NCBI RefSeq assembly: GCF_042453785.1
Contig: NC_091671.1
Span: 13,648,001 to 13,712,000 of the forward strand
Direction of reading: 5' to 3'
Source of the DNA: Malus domestica
Taxonomy: Eukaryota > Streptophyta > Magnoliopsida > Rosales > Rosaceae
DNA length: 64,000 nt
Below are positions 42,732-54,072 of the stretch, one piece after another. Under the pieces are notes generated by a model, which worked only from the letters and a program-made list of their open reading frames with translations, did no database searches and was not told where the DNA came from. Numbering within the stretch: position 1 is the stretch's first letter; every line of letters begins with the position of its first letter. The position numbers and the translations under genes were made by a program.

Positions 42732-44549
42732 ATGGGATGAATATTGAATGGTAAAGGATATAATGGTTTTATTTGTGTTTGATATGTACATCCTTTATCT
42801 TATGTGTCAACAAAAAGGTTAAGTTAAGAATAATTAGCAGCTTGGTTTGTGAGTTTAGAGTGCATTGTAATTAATTAACCGTACTTTAATTATTCTAGCT
42901 ATGAAACTTTTGATTCAATTTTCAAGGCAAAATTTTGTACTGATAGTATTAGTCATTAGTTACTAGAATCCGGGAACCTATTTAGTTCGAATTACAATGC
43001 AATCCGATCATTATCTAATTCAATATTCTTAATCACATCATTAGGATATAAATAATTTACGACACCATAATTTTGATTTCCTTAATTCATATGATTCAGA
43101 TGAGAATTAGAATGCCTTCCTAAATCACGATCAATATTCGCTCTAAGATTCTCGAATCATATTGTCGACTATTACCTTCACTTACTCAAGGTTACAGATT
43201 TCTCATCACACACGCACATACATCTATGAACAAGTCAAGGGCCTCAACAACGCATGGAACACGCCCGTGGTGGAGCATGGTCATTTGTGTTGCAACTCTT
43301 AAGGTTTCTTGCTTGATATGTAAGTAGAATTCCATGCAAGAACTCTCGATTGATCTGTTCAGTGAATTCACTCTCTATTAAGCACCTACACACTTGTCTT
43401 AGTATCTACACATAAATGACTTGAGACTGGTCATTCTCCCAATTAAGCAAACTTAGTGCATATCAGTCTTTCTGAATTATCAATGTCCATTTAATAATCA
43501 TATGGTTGAGAACAGTTTATGTCATGATAGTTGGATAAAAGAATGTCTCTTGAATCTAACTTCTTTAGATCACTTCTTCCCTTATTCATTATCTATGGAC
43601 TCACTGTTCGGATGTATAACAATTAATGAGATAGTCTTTACCAATGATTTTACACTTCAATTAGATTAGTTTGATAAATCATTTGTATATCCTAAAAAGT
43701 TACATATAATAATTGGTTTTTACAGCGTACAACAAGCGTAAAGGCTTTTCGAAACGTGAAAATTTCAATCTAAGCACAATATGTTAACCTTTTATCTAGA
43801 GACATTTGATAATGGTTTCAACTACTTTCGTTGCCATATTTAATTTTCTAGCATGTTGTTTACATGAACGAACAAAAATTAGTTTTCGCAAAATATTACT
43901 TGAACTACTTTCGTGTATTAATTTCTTAGATTATCAATGTCCATTTGGATCTAGGAATGTCACTTGAATCTTGTCAGTGTATATGTCTAAAACATGCGTG
44001 CAAAGCAAACAATCACAAAACTAATCTCCAAGTCACTTCCCAGTGGCGAGTGAGCTGGCTTTCAATCTTCAAGTTTTCCACACGAGGATCCAACGCCAGG
44101 CAATGCTATGGTACTAAATGATATGGACAAGAGGAAGTGCTTAAGAATATCAATGAAAATACGAATTTGGAGTTTATGGAGTAGGAACCATGACTTCTTA
44201 ATATTGGGTTTATGGAGGAACTTGACCTCTGAATAATTCACGTTCACAGTTCTCTTACATTTTATTCAATAAACCCTGCACCTTTATGTAGGTGTCATGT
44301 ACGATCGAACATAAAAAATATAAGGAACTCAAGTGACCATATAGATGAAGATAATCCCACCAACTAGCCGCTAATATTAGTGCGTAAGAGAAGAAAATAA
44401 TTGTGCAGAAATCACATATCAAAAAGTAGTTTCTATGCGCAGCTTCTGCAGGTTTTATTATAAGAACCATGATGGTAGACCTTCGGTGGGGGGTACATTA
44501 CTAAGCAATAATAATTTGTGTGGCGGAGGCTGCTGTGCTGAGGATGGGC
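42732..44549. other. 3' flank and intergenic DNA
   Basis: STOP1-like 3' UTR, then AT-rich DNA. Minus-strand open frames at 44062-44470 have no recognisable domain. Confidence 0.45.
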
Positions 44550-44955
44550 CTTCGCTGATGCAGATTGGGTAGGATGTGTCTTTGACAGACGATATACTAG
44601 TGGCTGTTGCATTTTCTTAGGCTGTTGCATTTTCTTCAGTTGAAGATCGAGCAACCCACGGTTGCTCGATCTTCAACTGAAGCTGAGTATTGGTCTCTTG
44701 TACTTACAGCTGCACAATGGACATGTAAAATCTCTAGGGATATATTGGCTTTCCATGGCAGCAAGTCCCAACGCTAACATTTCTGCTATATCCTTAGCTT
44801 CTAATCCTGCCTTTCACGCTCGAAAGAAACATACATTGAGATCGACTATCACTATATCAGGTGGCTGATATTCACACCAAGGCCTTATCAAAATCCAGAT
44901 TTCATTACTTGCAATCCAAGCTCTCTCTCGGTCCTCCTGCGCTCAGGGTTTAATC
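44550..44955 (+). mobile_element. Copia retroelement remnant (RNase H end)
   Basis: Short stretches resemble the RNase H/C-terminal end of Copia polyproteins, for instance DADWVGC, STSGC, AEYWSL and LTAAQWT in order. No LTRs or other domains are attached. It is an old, broken fragment. Confidence 0.65.
44634..44682. repeat. 23-bp perfect inverted repeat, 3-base spacer
   Basis: CTTCAGTTGAAGATCGAGCA + ACC (44634-44656) is followed by CAC and then its exact reverse complement (44660-44682). It would form a strong hairpin. It lies within the Copia remnant. Confidence 0.95.
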
Positions 44956-45894
44956 TGCAGCCACATCACAAACAGAAATGTCTACACAATGACAGCTGTG
45001 AACAGCTTACTATTACTCTAAGTCAAGATTATTAAGGTTTTATTAGCTTCGCTAATTAAGTGATTAGTGAGTTCAGAGAAATGTATATATACTGTCAGCT
45101 AATCTAGGTCATAAAAATGATATCGTATTGTTACCGAAAAAAAAATGATATCGTATTAGGCTTTTTATTCCGGGTTGTGCTGCACATGCTACCCAAATAT
45201 ACCTCTCTTGTATTGGTTGCCCTAAAAGCTTTTATATTTACTCTGCTCCTTTAAGTGAAAAAAAATAAGGGTGCTAATAGTAACACTCCAAAAATTTCAT
45301 TGTGCACTTCCTATAAGTGTATTTTTTTGTTCTAAATATAAAAAATATGGAGTGCAAAATGAGATTTTTAGAATGAAAATAACAGTTCTAATAAATAATC
45401 GATAATTAATATGTAATAGAGTAAACTTGATATAAGTTCAATTTTGTGAGTCATTATTGGGTTTAGTTTACTTTATTGTGTTATGTTCCTTCTTTGATTA
45501 TTCACATCAACATTTTGTTATTATTATTTTAATGGTGATAAATGTTTATCTTTTACTCAATTTTAAGATTAAATATAAAAACTAAATATTGTTTCTCCCT
45601 TTCCCCTCCTAATTCGGATCTCAGTTTTATCTTTTACCTCTATCACAAGTTAAATGTGTTAGTAGGTACTGTATATGATATATATAGTATGGATTTATAA
45701 ATGTGTGAAAGATGAAATTTCTTTGAACTATTTTCATGGATGATACATAGATTAATTTTTATTTATTTTCATAGACCTCTATCACATGTTAATGTATTTT
45801 ATCAATATATGATATAAGTATCGTATATGATGACATATAAATTTTCTTTTACCTATATTCTGTGAGAGTGGTTAAATTTTCATATGAAAATGAG
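44956..45894. other. Gene-free, one possible small MITE
   Basis: The segment 45268-45395 has partly inverted arms (AACACTCCAAAAATTTCAT / ATGAGATTTTTAGAATG) and may be a short MITE. Nothing else was recognised. Confidence 0.4.
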
Positions 45895-46959
45895 TAAATT
45901 ACACAAAACTACCTCATGTTTTAAACATTGCAATGTCATACCTCAACTTATGGATTCATTGCAATGTCAGACATCCGTTAAGTTTTTTGTCAGTTTAGCT
46001 ATTAACTGCTGACGTGGTAGGCAGCAAACCCACTCACTCATCCAACTGGATTGATAAATTAATAAAATATTAAAAAATTAAGAATTTTTTTGTAACAACA
46101 AAATTAAAAATAATGAAAAGGGTCCCACCACTAAGCTTAGCAATTCCTTCCCCATCACCATGTGCATTCTCCTTCTCCCACACCAGACGTCGCCCTCACC
46201 TTCATAACTTCGGCAAAGTCCTCTTCTTCTCCGACCACCGGATTTTCCCCACTGGCGATTGATTATTTTTGATATTTTTTTCTCCTTTTAGGCTCCTCCA
46301 ATTATGAAGTTCAAAGGTTATGGAGGAGAGAGAGAGGTGCTGGGCAAATTGACCGGGCATGGAGGAGAGAGAGAGAGGTGCTGGTAGGGGTGGGTGTGGG
46401 TTGGTTTGGGTTGATTTTAAGCCAAAACCGAAATTAAACCGACCTAATCGGTTAGGCCAAAATTGCAAACCGAAAACAACCAAGCTGGGTCTAAAACCAA
46501 TCAAGTCGGTTAACTGACAATTGCGAGTTGGTTTGGATTGGTTCTCGGTTTATGTAAAGACCAAAATACATAACAAATTTCTCTTCCAAAAGCTACAGAA
46601 CGTAGCACCACGATGAGTGATTGCTAAAAGGAAATCACAAATGAAGCAGCCCAAGAAGAGCACCAAAGCAGCAATTGCTGCCTTCTCCAAATGGTCCCCC
46701 TATTCTTCTCCAAATAGACCCTTAGAGCAATTCCACCCCTAAAAAAATGTGCTAGCACCCAGCGCATTAATCCACTCAGTGAACAATGATAAACCCCAAT
46801 GAACAGTAACTTGCCAAATGCATCTCCACCCCTAAAAAAATACGCTAGCACAAACGATCTCCACCCCTACAAAATGTGTTGGCACCTAGCCCATTTAAAA
46901 TAATTTAAATTTGTTTATAAAAGAATAAAAGAATAAATAATTAAAATAATTTTAATTTT

Positions 46960-47280
46960 GGATAAGATTTTTAACTAATCTCGTCACACCACATGTCATT
47001 ATCCGAACGTACTATTTTGTGAATATATTTCCGCTAAGATTTTCAACCAATCCCGAAGCACCACGTGTCACTATCTGTTTACAATAATTTAGCCAAAATT
47101 CCAATAAGATTTTTAACCAATCCCGACGCGCCACATGTCATTATCCGAACGTACTATTTTGTGGATAGATTTCCAATAAGGTTTTCAACAAATCCCGACG
47201 CGCCACATGTCACTTCCGGTTTACAATAATTTAGTCAAGATTTCGATAAGATTTTCAACCAAAGTGCCACGTGGCATTGT
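46960..47280. repeat. Subterminal repeats of the Harbinger element
   Basis: Five related units contain GATTTTYAACCAATCCCGACG followed by RCCACRTGTCAYTATCCG. They alternate between two downstream sequences (CGAACGTACTATTTTGTG and GTTTACAATAATTTAG), giving a higher-order period of about 130 bases. The same kind of units occur at 63008-63340 in the second Harbinger copy. Confidence 0.8.
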
Positions 47281-47401
47281 CCAGAATCTCATCCCTTCAT
47301 TTTTTGTTCATATAAACCCTACATCTATCTTCACACCAAACTTAATCCTTCTTTTTAGCTTAGAATCCTTCTTCATCGTTTTCAAATCTTCAGTTCTTAT
47401 A

Positions 47402-48759
47402 ATGTCTTCTTCAAGGAGAGTATATAAACAGTTTGAGGAGCAACATAGAAGGTTATTGGCACAACAGGAAGAATTGGTCAATCTCGAGGAAGGTGGAGGT
47501 GGAGATGAGGCTTTTGCAATGGAGAAGGATGAGGATGATGACCATAGAAGGCAGAGGGCCTCACATTCCCGCCGTGTCATGGAAGTTGTGGTCAGATAGC
47601 CAAACTCAGACGTGCCGCAAGCTTCAATAGAAAAAGGGAAAGACGAGGTAAAGATCTATTGGAAGATTATTTTATTCCTAATAACGTATTCCCTGATCAT
47701 GTTTTTAGACATCGTTTTAGAATGCAATGAAGTTTGTTTGACAAAATCATGAGTGCTATTTGCAACCATGATCCATACTTTGTGCAAAAAAAAGATGCTT
47801 TTCATGTTCTAGGTCTTTTTCCTAAGCAAAAAATTACGGCTGCCTTGTGAATGCTTGCATATGGAGCATCTGCAGATCAAGTGGATGAGATCGCAAGGAC
47901 GGGAAAAACAACTGTTCTGGAGTCCCTGATGTGGTTTTTCTCTGCAGTTGAAGCCCTCTAGAAACCCACGGCAAGGGACATGCGAAGGCGTATGAGGAAT
48001 GGTGAGATGCGAAGCTTCCCTGGCATGATTGGAAACATCGACTGCATGCACTGGACTTGGAAAAACTGTCCAACTGCATGGCAATTAGCTTATGGTAACA
48101 GAAAATGAGCCAAAAATATCATTTTGGAAGCGATGGCTTCATTTGATACATGGATTTGGCATGCTTTTTTTGGTGTTCCAAGAGCTCAGAATGACCTAAA
48201 TGTCTTTGCCCAATCTCTAGTGTTCGACGAACTGCTACAAGGAAAATCGCCGAGATGCACATATTGGGTTAATGGTCATAAATACAAGGGACCATACTAC
48301 CTTGCAGATGGCATTTACCCAAGGTGGTCAACGTTTATCAAAACAGTGCCACATCCATAGAGTGAAAAAGAAAAACACTTTGCAAAATGTCAAGAGGGGT
48401 GTAAGAAGGATGTCAAGCGTTGTTTTGGTATCTTGCAAGCTCGTAGGGCGATTGTCAGGGTTGCTGCTAAAATGTTTGATGTCGAGGCTCTTCGATCCAT
48501 CATGATGACATGTATTATTCTCCACAACATGATTGTGGAAGATGAATATGATTATGATGTCGTCGATGAATACGAGCCGGATTTGATGAACAACTCAAGA
48601 ACACGTATCTACTGTGCTCATGACCAGACCGAAGATCCCATGCAACATGAGCCGTTGGAACGGGATGGACGTTGCAATGAATTGATCGTTCAACGATACA
48701 CTTCAATACAAGATCCATACTGGCACGTAACCCGCCAAAATGACTTGATTGAGCATTAG
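47402..48759 (+). pseudogene. PIF/Harbinger transposase (DDE), broken
   Basis: It encodes recognisable blocks of a plant Harbinger transposase (DDE_Tnp_4 type). The order is an acidic N-terminus with RRVM, DLLEDYFIPNNVFPD, AYGASADQVDEIARTGKTTV, IGNIDCMHWTWKNCP (first catalytic Asp), GVPRAQNDLNVFAQS (second Asp region), YYLADGIYPRW, QEGCKKDVKRCFGILQARRA (Glu region) and TCIILHNMIVEDE. The frame shifts near 47590, and at least five in-frame stops interrupt the rest, e.g. after RFRMQ, before MLAYG, before KPTARD, after GNRK and after TVPHP. It cannot yield active transposase. The copy at 63493 is better preserved as far as visible. Confidence 0.9.
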
Positions 48760-48814
48760 TGGGGATTGCAAGAAGGTGAAGATAATTAAAATGAGCTTGT
48801 GGTTGAAGAATAAA

Positions 48815-49255
48815 GTGTATTTTTTTAAGTTTATGTAATTTTATTTAGTGTGTTTTTTTTTTAAGTTTATTTGGTGAGGTTATGTAAATTTAATTGGTGT
48901 TTTTTATTTTTAAGTTTATTTGGTGAGTTTATGTAATCTTATTTAGTGTGTTTCTTTTTTAGTTTATATGGTGATGTTATGTAATTTTATTTGGTGTTTT
49001 TTTTTAAAAGTTTATTTGGTGAATTTATGTAATCTTATTTGATGTGTTTAAATAAAGTACAAAAAATAAATTTGAAATTGCACAAATTTCTAAAAATAAA
49101 TAAGAAATTACATAAAGTACTAATAATAAATAAGAAATTACACAAAGTACTAATAATAAAAAAGAAATTACATCTATTAATAAAAATAAATAAGAAATTA
49201 CATAAGGTACTAAAACAAAGACGAAATTAGATAAAAATTACATAAGAAATTAAAT
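48815..49255. repeat. Two AT-rich tandem arrays between the Harbinger genes
   Basis: At 48815-49050, units of about 65 bases share TTTAAGTTTATTTGGTGA and TTATGTAATYTTATTT. At 49050-49255, units of about 32-35 bases share AATAAATAAGAAATTACA. The second array is roughly the complement of the first (TGTAATTT / AAATTACA), and both lie where the two convergent genes end. Confidence 0.75.
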
Positions 49256-49279
49256 AAAGTACTACAAATAAATACGAAA

Positions 49280-50375
49280 TTATATAAAGTCTCTGGAGCT
49301 AGGATCTTCGTTGCTAGGATTTGTGTAGCTAGAACCCCCTTGACTTGTTTCCACATCTCTTGCATGCCTCATTCGCATGATGTCTCTTTTTTCCGATGTC
49401 CAAAAATGTTTTGAATTCGGAGATAGTCTTACTAGAGGTTTGTTCATAGTGTCACGATCTGCTTGAGCCATCATTTCTTCTCTAAGCATCTCATTTTCTC
49501 GATTAAGTGCTTATCTAATCATCTCGTTCTCTCAATTAACTATTTCTCTTTGTCTCTCAGCCGCCGCATCACGTCTCTCAGTAGCTGCTAATATTGCTGC
49601 CATAACAATAGCTTTTTCCTCATCTCTAGCCGCTTCCCTCCCCATGTTCAGTTCACCTTGGCGAGCAAGTTTGTCTATATATATAGTGTAGTCATTTTTG
49701 GAAGAACTACCTTTTTTCTTTGATGCCTTTTTACCTTAAGGCCTGAAGGACTGACGAGTTGGTTAGGTCTCCGACACTTCTTCAAGCGTCCCTTCCGTGT
49801 CTTCAAATGTGTCGCCTTCTTGTTCGGCCGTGTCTACTTCTGGCAAACTGTGTAGACCCATACCGTGCATGACAACTTCTGGACCAGTTGCCACAATTTT
49901 GTATATGGGGCAATCTTTGAAAATTTCCCAACATTCCCATTTGCTGAATGATTTGTTCTGGTTCTTTGCATTGTAGAATGCTTGTGCTTGTAGTGTCTAT
50001 AAATGTGGGATAAGACAATATTAAAAAATGCAGGTGTAACACAAATAAATAAATTAAAATATTGATGCTGGTGGAATGCATATAAATAAATAAAAATATT
50101 GTCACCTGATCCGCTAAACTTGTCCCACTACGCAGATTAATGGAAGCATGAGAGATGGTGTTTTTCCAACAAGTAAAGGATGTGTTGAGTTTTTTCCAAC
50201 GACCTTGAAGACCTTGACTACTTCTGGCGTCTTTTCCATTTACATTGCAAAACGCTTTCGTAATTTTACTCCACATTTCTCGCTTATCCATCTCATCACC
50301 CGTAATCGGGTCATAAGTAGTGTGAACCCAACATTCACACAACGTAACATCTTTAATGACCTTCCATGAAGTCAT
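49280..50375 (-). pseudogene. Harbinger second gene (Myb/SANT-like), broken
   Basis: The minus-strand frame begins MTSWKVIKDVTLCECWVHTT, then WSKITKAFCN, GRWKKLNTSFTCW and NLRSGTSLADQ, a trihelix/Myb-like domain. After an intron (GT at about 50104) it continues AQAFYNAKNQNKSFSKWECW, a Glu/Ala-rich coiled segment (REAARDEEKA, AERQREIVN) and ends SSRDFI. This is the DNA-binding partner usual in PIF/Harbinger elements. Several in-frame stops lie in the second half (after EEVSET, after RQSFRP, after REIVN and after NEMIR). Confidence 0.82.
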
Positions 50376-51387
50376 TTTTTTCTCTCAAAGTGTAGAAAAT
50401 ATTGAAATGTAGAAAGTGTAGAAAATATTGAAATGCAGTGTAAGGTGGAAGATGAAGGTTAGGTATTTATAGAACAAAAAAAAAAAACTTTAAAAATTTT
50501 CTTTATTTAAAAAAAATTCATAATTTTTAATAAATTCTAATTTAGTTAATTAATCTGGACCGTTGGATTTGAAAAATATTCAAATCCAACAACCTATAAG
50601 GTGCCACTTGGCCAACGGTCATAATTTTGATTGTTGTGCCTTTTTTTTTATTTTTTTATAATTTTTGGGGGGAAAATGTAGACTGTTGATCTGTGATCGG
50701 ATGGTCCAGATCAAAATTCAAATTCAATTTTTTTTTACCACTGGAAATCCAACAGCCCAGGCTGGGCCACGTGGCCTCCCTATCTGATGGCTGAGTGAGC
50801 CTGCGTATGCGGGCCCTCTTCTGATTCCTTATTGGCTACTCGCGCCTAGTCGCATGTGCTTGGGGCAAAAAAAAAAAATTGAACTTCCCTCTGACGCCAC
50901 GCTGGCGTCATATGGGCTTATCCATGCCTATGTCGATTTTGGGTTGGCCTGGAGACCAGCTTGGGCTGGGTGCCAACCTATCTGCTGGGTTGGAATGGAA
51001 AGCCTGGGTGCTGGCCTATCAGGTCCCCGGTGGTGGAACTGCTCTTAAACTAAACAGGTTTTGTTTTCATGTGGTGGAAACACAGTAACTTGTAAATAAC
51101 TAATCATTTAAAATATTACACGTATTAATTATAATTAAAAAATAAAATTAGATATATGTGGGTTGGTTCGGTTAACCGTACCCTAAAAATTTTGAAAACT
51201 GATTAAGGTCAGTGCTGTTTGGTTTAACCACCGAAAATTAAAAAACAAAAAACAAAACAAAACCAAACTAAACCAAGTCGCCGGTGCTGTTCGGGCGGTT
51301 CGGTCGGCTTTTGTATTATTTATTTTTAAAATGTCCAACCCTAGGTGCTGGGGTCTGGTCTGCAGTGGCAATAGGCGTGGTGACTAA

Positions 51388-52159
51388 GAGCAGCTCCAAC
51401 CCGAGGGATAGGCTGAGGAACATGGCTTGAATGCCCAAGTGATGAAGCCCAGCGTGTGCTGGCGAGCGAGCTCAAGTAGGCCCGAGGGAAAGGCCCGTGG
51501 ATTCATGCCAGCCCGAGCGCCTGAAGGCAGTCTGATGTGGGCTAATGTGGTGTTGGGATGTCGTCATTCTTTTGCTTTGGCTCTCTCTATCTTTTCTCAC
51601 AGAGTTTTACATAAGGTTTTGGATTTGGGTTTTTTTTTCTTTTTCTGAGGAACGGAGGAGAGCGAAAGAGGAGGCTACGTGGAGAGATTTTATGTCGGCT
51701 AGCTTTGATTTGGTGGTGTTTAGGGCTCCGTCGAAGCTCTGGATTTTAACTGCTGCTTGCTCTGCCATTTGCTTTATGCTTCTCTGATTTTTCCGGCAGA
51801 GATTCAATCCGGTGATTCGACCTGTTTCGATGAATTTGAGACCAAAAAGGTATGTGGGTTTTTGGTTATTTTCTCTAAATCTTTGTTAAACCATTGTGGG
51901 TTTTTCGATCTTGGGTAGAGTTTTTTAGTTTTTTCAATTTAAATCTTACTAGTTATAGTTGAAATTTGTAGGATTTGTTCTGGATTGCAATATTTTGGGG
52001 CTTTTCATATAAAAAAAAAATATTTTATTACCAATTGCCAGTACTATTCAAGGGGTGAAGATGCAAAACACGGTAACTGTTCATTAAGAGCAATTATTGT
52101 TCACTGGAGGATAGCATAGTGGATAGCCCTAGGAGTCTTCCACCATGCTGGAATTGCTC
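51388..52159. mobile_element. PIF/Harbinger-type MITE inside the MULE
   Basis: The ends GAGCAGCTCCAACCC and GGAATTGCTC are inverted and flanked by TAA (51385-51387, 52160-52162). 772 bp. Its interior (51550-51850) is GC-richer and coding-like, but no protein was recognised and no transposase is present. Confidence 0.75.
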
Positions 52160-52925
52160 TAAAGATATTGAAGGTTTCGTGCTTCTTGATTTGCGTGGGT
52201 TGTGCAAGAATTTGGTCTATATCTGCAGGTGCAGATCTGCAGCTATCGCTGCTGCCGAGAGGTGGGGTGCCGCAGGTCTGGGGCACGGATTGCAGGAGCC
52301 GGTCGTGAAGAGGACCGACGTTCACCGAAACTTGGGTCTGGCTGAAGCATGGGGCTTCGTGATGGTTGCTGTTGAGAAATGGCGACGAGATTGATGAAGA
52401 CGACATTTCTGGAGGGGAAGAGCGAAGAGAGAGACATCGTCGGTGGCTGGGCTTCGTGGTTGAGTTGCAGGGGTTGATTTGAAGCTCTGGCGGCGGGAGG
52501 GATTGGATGGGGGAGATTTTGAATCCTTGGTTGCAGAGGACCTGACTCGGTTTTTTTTTTTTTTTAGGTTATGAGGTTGCAGGTGAGGATGGCGTCAAGG
52601 AGAATGAATGCACGGGGGTGATGGGGAAGGAATTGCTAAGCTTAGTGGTGGGACCTCTTCATTATTTTAATTTTCTACTACAAAAAAGTTTTTTTTTTTT
52701 TTTTTCAATAAATCATGAACTTTTAATATTTTATTAATTTATCAATCCAGTTGGACGAGTGAGTGGGTACACTGTTTGTCACGTTAGCAGTTAACAGTCA
52801 AATTAACAAAAAATTTAACGAATGTCTGACATTGCAATGAATTCATAAGTTGATGTATGATATTGCAATGTTTGAAATATAAGGTATGAAATTGTGGTTC
52901 GATTGAAGTAGTTTTGTGTAATTTA

Positions 52926-53470
52926 TCTTATTTAAATATTCTAATTAAAAATTTTCACAAAGGTTTATAAATAATTTTTTTAATTAAACTTGCAAAATAG
53001 AAAAACTGGACTAAATTCAACAAGAGTTCAAAATTTTAACCTAGATCAATAAAATGAAATGAAATACGCAATGTGTTTTGGGTATAGATTCAAAGGAAAA
53101 TTGATGAAAAAAGCTTGAAAAATTTAAGTTTTAATTAAGAAGATAAAAATACGTTATTAGTAAATAATATCATAAATAACTTTTTAAAATAAAAATATTA
53201 TTTTCATTTAAAAGTGAACAATATTAAGAAAGTTTTATTAAAACTTTGATGGAAGGGTCCTAGATTGAATCTTGAATTGTGCTTTCTTGAATGGAGGGAC
53301 CCAGTTCCAGATTCGATAAGAATACAAATTATTTTCACCAAAGCGCGCCTTAAAAGCCCCAATCCCGCCAAACCCAAAAATCCCAATTTAAAAATAATTC
53401 TAAACAAATTCTACCGCTCAAACAAAACCCGATCTCCACCGTCTATTCTATCCCCGAACATCCAACCGCT
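52926..53470. other. Upstream region of the H2B gene
   Basis: AT-rich DNA becoming GC-richer towards the histone promoter. No other feature was seen. Confidence 0.5.
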
Positions 53471-53535
53471 CCACGTCACTGATCCGTGCGGCACCATCGC
53501 AACCAATCAAATCTCATCACCTTCCCCTATATATA
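53471..53535 (+). promoter_or_regulatory. H2B core promoter with plant histone type I element
   Basis: CCACGTCACTGATCCGTG (53471-53488) combines the histone hexamer ACGTCA and an octamer-like GATCCGTG with the spacing of the type I element (CCACGTCANCGATCCGCG) that drives S-phase expression of plant histone genes. A CCAAT box (53503-53507) and TATATATA (53528-53535) follow in canonical order, about 110 bases before the ATG. Confidence 0.85.
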
Positions 53536-53643
53536 CAGAATCCCAAATCCAACCCATCTCATTCACTCACAACCTTCGTCTCAGATAGCTCTGCATTTCC
53601 CTCCTTTTCTGCAAACCCTAGTTTTTCAGAAACTCTGACACCA

Positions 53644-54072
53644 ATGGCTCCCAAGGCAGAGAAGAAGCCGGCTGAGAAGAAGCCCGCGGAGGAGAAGAAG
53701 GCTGAGAAGGCCCCCGCTGAGAAAAAGCCCCGTGCCGAGAAGAATCTCCCCAAGGAGGCCGCCGGCGAGAAGAAGAAGAAGAGATCGAAGAAGAGCGTGG
53801 AGACCTACAAGATCTACATCTTCAAGGTCCTGAAACAGGTCCACCCAGACATCGGAATCTCCAGCAAGGCCATGGGGATCATGAACAGCTTCATCAACGA
53901 CATCTTTGAGAAGCTCGCTCAGGAGTCGTCGCGGCTCGCGAGGTACAACAAGAAGCCAACGATCACTTCCCGGGAGATTCAGACGGCGGTGAGGTTGGTG
54001 CTCCCCGGTGAGCTCGCCAAGCACGCTGTCTCTGAGGGGACTAAGTCGGTGACCAAGTTTACTAGCTCTTAA
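53644..54072 (+). CDS. H2B: Histone H2B
   Basis: Intronless 142-residue core histone that pairs with H2A in the nucleosome. The N-terminal tail (about 1-50) consists of Lys/Ala/Glu/Pro repeats such as [20 protein letters not shown]. The histone fold (about 51-125) contains [35 protein letters not shown] and [20 protein letters not shown]. It ends [12 protein letters not shown], whose Lys corresponds to the usual monoubiquitination site. Length, lack of introns and the type I promoter element are all standard for a replication-dependent plant H2B. GC content is clearly higher than the surroundings, as is typical of histone genes. The antisense frame at 53626-54024 is a shadow. Confidence 0.97.
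   Translation: MAPKAEKKPAEKKPAEEKKAEKAPAEKKPRAEKNLPKEAAGEKKKKRSKKSVETYKIYIFKVLKQVHPDIGISSKAMGIMNSFINDIFEKLAQESSRLARYNKKPTITSREIQTAVRLVLPGELAKHAVSEGTKSVTKFTSS

Larger units (their letters stand above)
46725..51044 (+). mobile_element. PIF/Harbinger transposon, full length but degenerate
   Basis: The ends GAGCAATTCCACCCC and GGTGGAACTGCTC are inverted and flanked by TTA (46722-46724, 51045-51047), the trinucleotide target of this superfamily. It carries subterminal repeats (46960-47280), a broken DDE transposase gene on plus (47402-48759), AT-rich tandem arrays, and a broken Myb/SANT-like gene on minus (49280-50375). This is the standard two-gene architecture. Length 4320 bp. It is nested inside the hAT element at 46385. 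Confidence 0.9.
46385..51343. mobile_element. hAT-type element interrupted by a Harbinger transposon
   Basis: It begins TAGGGGTGGGTGTGGGTTGG, ends TGTCCAACCCTA, and is flanked by perfect 8-bp duplications GGTGCTGG (46377-46384, 51344-51351). Without the Harbinger insert it is about 636 bp. Its sequence is rich in GGTTTGGGTT/AACCGAAA motifs, as in common plant hAT MITEs. It is non-autonomous. Confidence 0.82.
45895..52925. mobile_element. Long-TIR MULE hosting nested hAT, Harbinger and MITE insertions
   Basis: The outer ~270 bases on each side are inverted copies: TAAATTACACAAAACTACCT at the left and AGTAGTTTTGTGTAATTTA at the right. Several further blocks pair (ATTGCAATGTCAGACAT; CCAACTGGATTGATAAATTA; CTAAGCTTAGCAATTCCTTC). 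No 9-bp duplication could be matched. Subtracting the inserts leaves roughly 0.8 kb of GC-richer interior (about 46165-46384 and 52163-52640) that resembles captured genic DNA but was not recognised. Confidence 0.75.

Noticed and set aside
50854-51088. Open frames of 64 and 69 residues near the right Harbinger end
   Set aside because: They overlap each other in different frames in the GC-rich subterminal region and show no conserved domain.
52101-52437. Coding gene within the MULE interior
   Set aside because: Frames exist on both strands and overlap; composition suggests captured genic DNA but no intact gene or recognisable domain.
45886-52934. 9-bp target duplication for the outer long-TIR MULE
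   Set aside because: No matching nonamer was found at either end even after shifting the termini by a few bases.
53626-54024. 132-residue minus-strand frame over the H2B gene
   Set aside because: It is an antisense shadow caused by the GC-rich H2B codon usage.
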